Shown here: positions 33,301 to 37,115 of the stretch, piece by piece
How the letters are laid out: every line of letters starts with the position of its first letter
How positions within the stretch are numbered: the first letter of the stretch is position 1
Origin: Bryobacterales bacterium
GTDB lineage: Bacteria > Acidobacteriota > Terriglobia > Bryobacterales > Bryobacteraceae
Assembly: GCA_947467395.1 (NCBI GenBank)
Contig: CANIIC010000019.1
Location: 1 to 37,115, forward strand
Direction: 5' to 3'
Length of the DNA stretch: 37,115 bases
Notes under the pieces: generated by a model
The model's input: the letters and a program-made list of their open reading frames with translations, nothing else
The model's database searches: none
What the model was told of the DNA's origin: nothing
Program-made: the position numbers and the translations under genes

Positions 33301-34128
33301 GGCGTTACGCAAGCCCGTGTAGGGCTGGTAGGCGTTGAGCGCTTCGTTGGCGGCGTAGTCGTAGACGCTGCCGTGGTAGTTATTCGTGCCGGAGCGCATG
33401 GTCGCGTTGAAGATACCGCCACCGGCGGTTCCGAACTCGGCCGCATAATTTGAGGTCTGGACGGCGACTTCTTCGACCGCGTCCACCGAGGGCTGGGATT
33501 GCGCCGTGAACGACCGGAACCCGCCGGTGTTGCCGGAGGTCTGACCTTCCACACGGAACTGCACCGTGCCGTTGGGGTTGCCGTTCACAACCATCTGGCT
33601 GTTGTTCGTGTAGCTGACACCGGGAATCATCTGCGCCAGCGAATAGGGGTCACGGAATCCGACGGTGTTTGTCGAGCCCGTGCCACCAAGCACGAGAACC
33701 GGCAAGTTCTTCATCGCGGACATAGTGACGTTGTGCGTCAAACCACCGGTCTCGGTTTTGAGCAGTGTGGCTTCGGCCGTGACGGTGACGGATTCGCCCG
33801 CCGAACCGACCTCCAGCGACACATCGATGCGCAGCGTCTGTGCAGCCGCTAGCGCCAAGTTCACGCGGTTGTACGTCTTGAATCCGGCGGCAGACACGGC
33901 AAGATCGTAGGTACCAACCGGCAGCTGCGGAGCAACATAATTCCCCGTTGCCGTGCTGGCAGAACTGAATACGATCCCGGTGCCTGTATTCGTGATGCGG
34001 ACCTCAGCATCGGCCAAAACGGCGCCACTTGGATCGGTAACGGTGCCCGTAATCGTGCCATTGGCGCCTTGGCCGAACGCCAGCATCGCGGTAAACGCCG
34101 CGTATACACCTATTTGAAAGATCTTCAT
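30394..34128 (-). CDS. TonB-dependent receptor with carboxypeptidase-regulatory-like domain
   Basis: A 1244-residue outer-membrane protein. Signal peptide (MKIFQIGVYAAFTAMLAFGQ), an Ig-like carboxypeptidase-regulatory domain (about 22-105, with TITGTVTDPSGAVLADAEVR), a plug-like region (about 125-240, with SLAQMIPGVSY and FRVEGQTSG), then a beta-barrel to the end. It finishes ARITF, with the C-terminal Phe expected for Bam-assembled barrels. The ATG at 34128 has GAGGGG upstream and is preferred over an in-frame start at 34155, which would bury the signal peptide. It resembles the receptor at the left end in layout but is much longer. A promoter is visible upstream. It lies between an intact and a truncated copy of an ankyrin gene. 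Substrate unknown; these proteins often import oligosaccharides or peptides. Confidence 0.92.
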   Translation of the reverse strand: MKIFQIGVYAAFTAMLAFGQGANGTITGTVTDPSGAVLADAEVRITNTGTGIVFSSASTATGNYVAPQLPVGTYDLAVSAAGFKTYNRVNLALAAAQTLRIDVSLEVGSAGESVTVTAEATLLKTETGGLTHNVTMSAMKNLPVLVLGGTGSTNTVGFRDPYSLAQMIPGVSYTNNSQMVVNGNPNGTVQFRVEGQTSGNTGGFRSFTAQSQPSVDAVEEVAVQTSNYAAEFGTAGGGIFNATMRSGTNNYHGSVYDYAANEALNAYQPYTGLRNATKRHDYGMTFGGPVNIPKLYNGKNKTFFFWSFEQFREKLNISSTVATVPTAAYRSGDFSGLWTANANRLLREGTANYIDPLGATVLDRTLFDPTTDRSVICPATGSNCTAGQAVQMRSAFAGNLIPVSRFDPVSANVLKLVPLPEGPNAAKGQLGDNFQRAWRAKRRSDLPSLKIDQTIGSKGRLSGYYQFNGLNAPYSFPNGNMEGLPEPITAARGSFIKSTSMRVNYDHTITPTVLLHVGAGWFAWNFDDHAPYLDTLGPVNQQSLLGLPNRGIDRQFPLLTTANSVALGGLTALGPQAGQGSQFERRPSGVVNLTWVKNNHSFKFGSEYRLEKYPVRTFGNTTGNYVFNTNATLQTALQGRVLSQGATGFELASFMLGGLSGSTLAVPLVAGTSRSQWALFAQDTWKVTRKFTLDYGLRWDYGTYAREQYGRYGSFGSSVANPAAGGHPGGNIYEATCGCNFASNYPYAVGPRLGFAYQINSKTVLRGGYGVVYSAVLNASGTAVNSAVAGTPGFGQTIGQFKDGIPLQVQPQFPNFAADAGQPNGAVVAAPTLLDPNAGRPGRQQQWSIGLQRELNRNLVVEATYVANRGGWWSAPNLAPLNVLSQQALTGYGFSLNSAADGTLLAKQISALTTADRSALATKGVTTFPYANFSTGQTVRQALLPFPQYNTVIAPSQAPLGNTWYDALQLSVIQRMSHGLSFNFNYTASKALELMNSSDVFNRKMGKDLQATDIPQQIRMSAEYQVPKLRRSGIKGLSNPIVSYVLGDWGLGWFFQYQSAPILGRPTNQGSQPISQWLGRGPGNAQWNGQSLYSTNWVDYDGVQHTDPIDINCHCFDPTKNVVLNPAAWENIPNGQWGAQQTTIRQFRGIRQPLENLNLSRNFRIKEKVTLHIRAEFQNAFNRTRLPQPVVVGAAGTNISYAATQQKFTSGAFAGLYSGGFGTILPTSGTSGSRAGTLIARITF

Positions 34129-34171
34129 TATGCCCCTCAACACTCTGATTTCCACCGGGAAAGCTTGTAAG

Positions 34172-34201
34172 ACTCTACCCCGCTAAAAGCGGGGGTGTCA
34201 A
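34172..34201 (-). promoter_or_regulatory. Promoter of the TonB receptor with a palindrome filling the spacer
   Basis: Read on the minus strand: TTGACA (34201-34196), an 18-bp spacer, then TAGAGT (34177-34172), about 44 nt before the ATG at 34128. Within the spacer, CCCCGCT and AGCGGGG form a perfect 7-bp inverted repeat around a 3-nt centre (34178-34194). A perfect -35 makes the promoter credible; the palindrome in the spacer is where a repressor or a MerR-type activator would bind. The palindrome alone could be read as a terminator stem, but no T-tract follows on either strand. Confidence 0.6.
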
Positions 34202-34211
34202 GCAATTAGCG

Positions 34212-34251
34212 ACTTTGGGATACAGCATGGATTCACCAGGTATCCCAAAGT
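34212..34251 (-). terminator. 12-bp perfect inverted repeat after the ankyrin gene
   Basis: ACTTTGGGATAC (34212-34223) and GTATCCCAAAGT (34240-34251) are perfect inverted copies with a 16-nt loop, 42 nt past the ankyrin stop at 34294. The strong stem suits a transcription terminator or mRNA 3' stabiliser, though there is no T-run. In the truncated ankyrin copy at about 29930-29955 the structure is lost. Confidence 0.5.
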
Positions 34252-34585
34252 GCTAAGCACATCATGGCCGGAATCGGCGTCCGGATTGTTGCGTTATTCC
34301 ACCGCGATACCGCGGGCGGCCATCGCCTTTTTCAAGATCTCGGCAACCGCCGGAGCCTCTTTCTTGCCGTTGGCGATGTAGATACCCCCAGTGATCATCA
34401 GCGGGGTCCATCCCAGTTGGTTTTTGGCGTTCAGCACCGCACCTTGAGAAATCAGGTACTCCACGATGGACGGTTGATTGCCGATCGCCGCGCCATGGAG
34501 CGGAGTCATTTGATTGAATCGCATGTCCCCGACGGAGAGATTGAGCAGATCCTGTATATTGTCCGGGTAGCGCAGCAGGGTATCC
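34226..34585. repeat. Direct repeat, copy B (about 360 bp)
   Basis: This is the intact-gene copy of the repeat also found at 29931-30290; it covers the 3' end of the ankyrin gene and part of its downstream hairpin region. The offset is 4295 bp, same orientation. Confidence 0.85.
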
Positions 34586-35877
34586 TGCGGTGTGCCGATC
34601 ATCGTGTAGGTTCCGAAGTTCGTTCGCCCGTTGATGTCATTTCCCAACTGGTGAGCGAACTTCACGGCTTCCAGGCGCTCCTCTTCCGGAACACCTGAAT
34701 ACGGGCCTGCGGTTTCGCCTTCGTAATAGTCCAGGCACGCCGCAGCCATCAACGGGGTGATGCCGTGTTTCGTCGGACGCTTGGGGTCGGCACCAAACTG
34801 AGCCAACAGGCGCATCATCGCGATATCCCCATTCCGGGCCGCCAGATAGAACGGAGTGGCGCCCTCATACGAGAGATAGTGCCGCCCAATCTGCAACAGC
34901 GGAGGATTGCGGGACAAGCCGCCCCCCGGCGCAAAACGACCCTCTTTCAACGTCACTAGCGCGTTCGGATCAGCCCCTTTTTCCAGCAGTTTCTTGGCGA
35001 TGTCCAGATGCTTCAGCCGCCCGCTGGGTGTTGCTACGGGCTGCGGATCCAGGCCATTCATCGCAAAATCGGGAGGTGCGCCGGGTTTGTGCAGCCAAAT
35101 GACCACATGCAGGGGATGCCCACGCGGATCGACATGATTTGGATCGGCGCCTTTGTCGAGCAGCAGCGCAGCGAGGTCGAAGTCCGCATTCAACACCGCC
35201 ATGTTCAGGGCTGCGGTCCCGTCCGGCAGGGCGTCGTTCACATTTGCGCCGTGTTCCAATAGGAACTTCGCGGTCTCAAGCCTGTTATTCCGCACTGCAA
35301 ACAAAAGTGGCGTGAGGCCCGCTTTCGACTTTGCCTTGAGATCTGCACCGAACTCCATCAACAATTCCGCGGCGCTGGTATTTCCTTCGCCTGCGGCAAA
35401 CATCAGCGGAGTTTGACCACGGAACTCCTCGGCGGTGTTGTGTTTCGCTCCTGCAGCCAGCAAAGCACGAACAACCTCTGTTCTTCCGTTGCGCGCTGCC
35501 GTCATGAGCGCAGTCTGGCCCTCTTCGGAAACCGAGTCCGGGTTCGCTCCGCCCTTCAATAAGCGCGCCACCACGGTCGCATTCCCGTTCTGGGCCGCGA
35601 GCGTCAACGGGACCACCTTGTAGCGAGATGCCAGATTGGGATTCGCCCCCGCAGCCAACAATACATCCACCATCGCAGCGTCGTCCCGATGGATGGCCCA
35701 ATGGAGCGCCGTTGAGCCTTCTGCGTCCATGGAATTCACGTCAGCGCCCTCGGCCAATCGTGCCCGCAGCGCGCTGGCGTCACCCGCCTGCGCAGTTTGG
35801 ACCAATCGAGCATCGTTGGCGCCCCAGGCCAGGGAGGCCAGCATTATCGTTAAGCTGAGATTCAGGACTACCCTCAC
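34294..35877 (-). CDS. Secreted ankyrin-repeat protein
   Basis: A 527-residue protein with a signal peptide (MRVVLNLSLTIMLASLAWGA) and ankyrin repeats over most of its length (STALHWAIHRDD, VPLTLAAQNGN, TALMTAARNGR, TPLMFAAGEGN, TPLLFAVRNNR). Then comes a divergent segment (about 285-460) and a final repeat pair (TPLHGAAIGNQPS, TPLMITGGIYIANG). The GTG at 35877 is chosen because AAGGAG lies 8 nt upstream and the signal peptide starts there. Same family as the ankyrin gene at 4161-5819 and likewise next to a DUF1592-type gene, here divergent. Likely role: periplasmic protein-binding scaffold (inference). Its 3' end was duplicated to 29999-30290. Confidence 0.9.
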   Translation of the reverse strand: MRVVLNLSLTIMLASLAWGANDARLVQTAQAGDASALRARLAEGADVNSMDAEGSTALHWAIHRDDAAMVDVLLAAGANPNLASRYKVVPLTLAAQNGNATVVARLLKGGANPDSVSEEGQTALMTAARNGRTEVVRALLAAGAKHNTAEEFRGQTPLMFAAGEGNTSAAELLMEFGADLKAKSKAGLTPLLFAVRNNRLETAKFLLEHGANVNDALPDGTAALNMAVLNADFDLAALLLDKGADPNHVDPRGHPLHVVIWLHKPGAPPDFAMNGLDPQPVATPSGRLKHLDIAKKLLEKGADPNALVTLKEGRFAPGGGLSRNPPLLQIGRHYLSYEGATPFYLAARNGDIAMMRLLAQFGADPKRPTKHGITPLMAAACLDYYEGETAGPYSGVPEEERLEAVKFAHQLGNDINGRTNFGTYTMIGTPQDTLLRYPDNIQDLLNLSVGDMRFNQMTPLHGAAIGNQPSIVEYLISQGAVLNAKNQLGWTPLMITGGIYIANGKKEAPAVAEILKKAMAARGIAVE

Positions 35878-35948
35878 GGTTGTCACTCCTTCACTTCTCT
35901 TGGCTTTCGCTGTATACTCATCACGGTCTAGCTGTATACAAGAACGCA
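35878..35948. promoter_or_regulatory. Divergent promoter region with two CTGTATAC direct repeats
   Basis: The 71-bp gap between the divergent ankyrin and DUF1592-type genes holds CTGTATAC at 35910-35917 and CTGTATACA at 35932-35940. They are 22 bp apart start to start, about two helical turns, so a protein could bind both on one face. Each contains the palindrome GTATAC. They may be operators controlling both genes, or in part -10-like boxes. Confidence 0.45.
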
Positions 35949-37115
35949 ATGTCGAGCATAACATCACGTAAGAATATTTTGGGAGCGGCCAGTTTCGTCG
36001 CACTGAGCCTCGTTGCCCTGCGCGCTCCATCGCAGACTCCTTCTGAAGCGGCCGACGCTCAGGCCACGATCAATCGGTATTGCGTGGGCTGTCACAGTCA
36101 GCAGTTGAAGACCGCCGGCCTCGTTCTCAACCCCGCCGGTGCGACCCACCCTGGTGATGATGCCGAAACATGGGAAAAGGTGCTGCGCCGCCTGCGTGCC
36201 GGCACCATGCCGCCTCCCGGTTCTCCGCGACCCGATGCCGGCTTGTATGCCAAGACTTCCGCCTATTTCGAACGCGAACTCGAAGCGTTCTCAGCGACAC
36301 ATCCGAATCCCGGAATCCTGCCGGTGGTGCACCGCCTGAGCCGCACGGAATACCAGAACGCGATCCGCGACTTGCTGGACCTGCCGACGCTGCCTAAAGA
36401 GCTCGATTACTCGACACTGCTTCCCGGCGACAACGTCAGCAGCGGCTTCGACAACCTGGCCGATACGCTCTTCATGTCGCCGGGCACGACCGAACGGTAT
36501 GTCGCCGCCGCACGTAAAATTGCGAGGGTTGCCGTCGGCGATCCTTCCATCGAAGCGCTGGTGAATACTCACCTAACGCCCCTGCGCCAACCCCAGGACA
36601 GTCGCAATGAGAATCTCCCCTTCGGAACGCGCGGCGGTGCGGCGCTCCAGGGCTATTTCCCGCTAACGGGTGAATACGAGATCCGCGTCCAAACCACCGG
36701 CTCCACTCGCGACGAACATCGCCTGGAAATTTCCATTGATGGCGAAGCCAAACAGACTCAGCGGATTGCCTCCAACGCTCGTTCTGAGGAGTTCGAAGTC
36801 GAAGCCGGCGACGTCTGGAGATTCCGCTTCCCGGTCACTGCGGGACCGCACAAGGTCGGTGCGACGTTTATCGAACGCAGTGAGGCATTGCCGGAAGGCC
36901 CGCTTCGTCCTCCTGCCCGCAGCCGCGGCCTGCTACCCAGCGTGGTCGGCGTGACGATCACCGGCCCGTTTAACCCAACGGGGCCGGGCGATACGCCGAG
37001 CCGTCGACGCATCTTTGTTTGCCGTCCGGCGACTGCGGCAGAAGAATCGGGCTGCGCAGACAAGATTCTCACGACGATGGTTCGCCGCGCATATCGTCGA
37101 AATGTGACCGCCGCC
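35949..37115 (+). CDS. DUF1592/PSD-type multidomain c-type cytochrome (C-terminus cut by window edge)
   Basis: The frame is open from the ATG at 35949 to the end of the window (389 codons), so the gene continues outside. It has a signal peptide (about 1-29, ending APSQT), a haem site C45-C48-H49 (YCVGCHSQ), a MPPPG element, and a DUF1587-like segment (VVHRLSRTEYQNAIRDLLDL, then NVSSGFDNLADTL). A beta-rich insert follows (EISIDGEA, FRFPVTAGPHKV), then the start of the DUF1595 region (RRIFVCRPATAAEESGCADK). The layout matches the 817-residue protein at 7226-9679, but sequence is clearly diverged and the low-complexity linker is absent. No good ribosome site is visible at the ATG. Predicted periplasmic redox protein; a DUF1552 partner is expected just beyond the window. 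Confidence 0.9.
   Translation, partial: MSSITSRKNILGAASFVALSLVALRAPSQTPSEAADAQATINRYCVGCHSQQLKTAGLVLNPAGATHPGDDAETWEKVLRRLRAGTMPPPGSPRPDAGLYAKTSAYFERELEAFSATHPNPGILPVVHRLSRTEYQNAIRDLLDLPTLPKELDYSTLLPGDNVSSGFDNLADTLFMSPGTTERYVAAARKIARVAVGDPSIEALVNTHLTPLRQPQDSRNENLPFGTRGGAALQGYFPLTGEYEIRVQTTGSTRDEHRLEISIDGEAKQTQRIASNARSEEFEVEAGDVWRFRFPVTAGPHKVGATFIERSEALPEGPLRPPARSRGLLPSVVGVTITGPFNPTGPGDTPSRRRIFVCRPATAAEESGCADKILTTMVRRAYRRNVTAA

Noticed and set aside
30394-34585. Composite transposon bounded by the 360-bp repeats
   Set aside because: The repeats are parts of an ankyrin gene, there is no transposase, and no terminal inverted repeats or target duplications were seen.

Overview
The window looks like chromosomal DNA of an acidobacterium, most likely of the Bryobacterales/Solibacter type. 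That assignment is inferred from family content: very large TonB-dependent receptors with an N-terminal carboxypeptidase-regulatory-like domain, paired DUF1592-type (PSD) multidomain cytochromes and Tat-exported DUF1552 proteins, secreted ankyrin proteins, and SpoIIE/STAS regulators. No rRNA, tRNA, CRISPR array or insertion sequence was seen.

Left block (1-9679, all minus strand). In transcription order: a DUF1592/PSD-type c-type cytochrome, a DUF1552 Tat protein, a secreted ankyrin protein, two paralogous small c-type cytochromes, and a TonB-dependent receptor cut by the window edge. Spacing is very short (24, 29 and 10 nt, then a 17-nt overlap), so this reads as one operon for an envelope redox/uptake module. 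The right end (29931-37115) repeats the theme: a partial DUF1592/PSD cytochrome on the plus strand diverges from an ankyrin gene and a 1244-residue TonB receptor on the minus strand. A 360-bp copy of the ankyrin gene's 3' end lies on the other side of that receptor.

Between 9680 and 11472 there is mostly non-coding DNA and a decayed DNRLRE/collagen-like gene.

Central block (11473-18510). A lipoprotein and a 1007-residue lipoprotein-permease are built from SBP_bac_3 half-domains in swapped order (C-lobe before N-lobe). They sit with an amino-acid-type ABC ATPase whose C-terminus looks like a degenerate RsbW/SpoIIAB-type HATPase domain, a STAS-aminoglycoside-phosphotransferase-like kinase fusion, and a stand-alone STAS protein. 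This suggests an amino-acid ABC importer under partner-switching control.

Right-central block (20351-29768, plus strand). This is a complete chemosensory operon whose gene order and sequence signatures match the Wsp surface-sensing system: MCP, CheW, CheR-TPR, a Cys-motif CheW like WspD, hybrid CheA like WspE, CheB. The expected WspR diguanylate cyclase is replaced by a WspR-like receiver fused to a SpoIIE/RsbU-type PP2C phosphatase, followed by a STAS protein. The output therefore appears to be protein dephosphorylation (partner switching), not cyclic di-GMP.

The candidate novel system is the combination: a Wsp-like sensory array feeding a PP2C phosphatase, STAS proteins as carriers, and a nearby ABC importer whose ATPase carries the HATPase-like partner domain. 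The individual domain calls are well supported; the wiring between the two loci is inference from proximity and domain logic.
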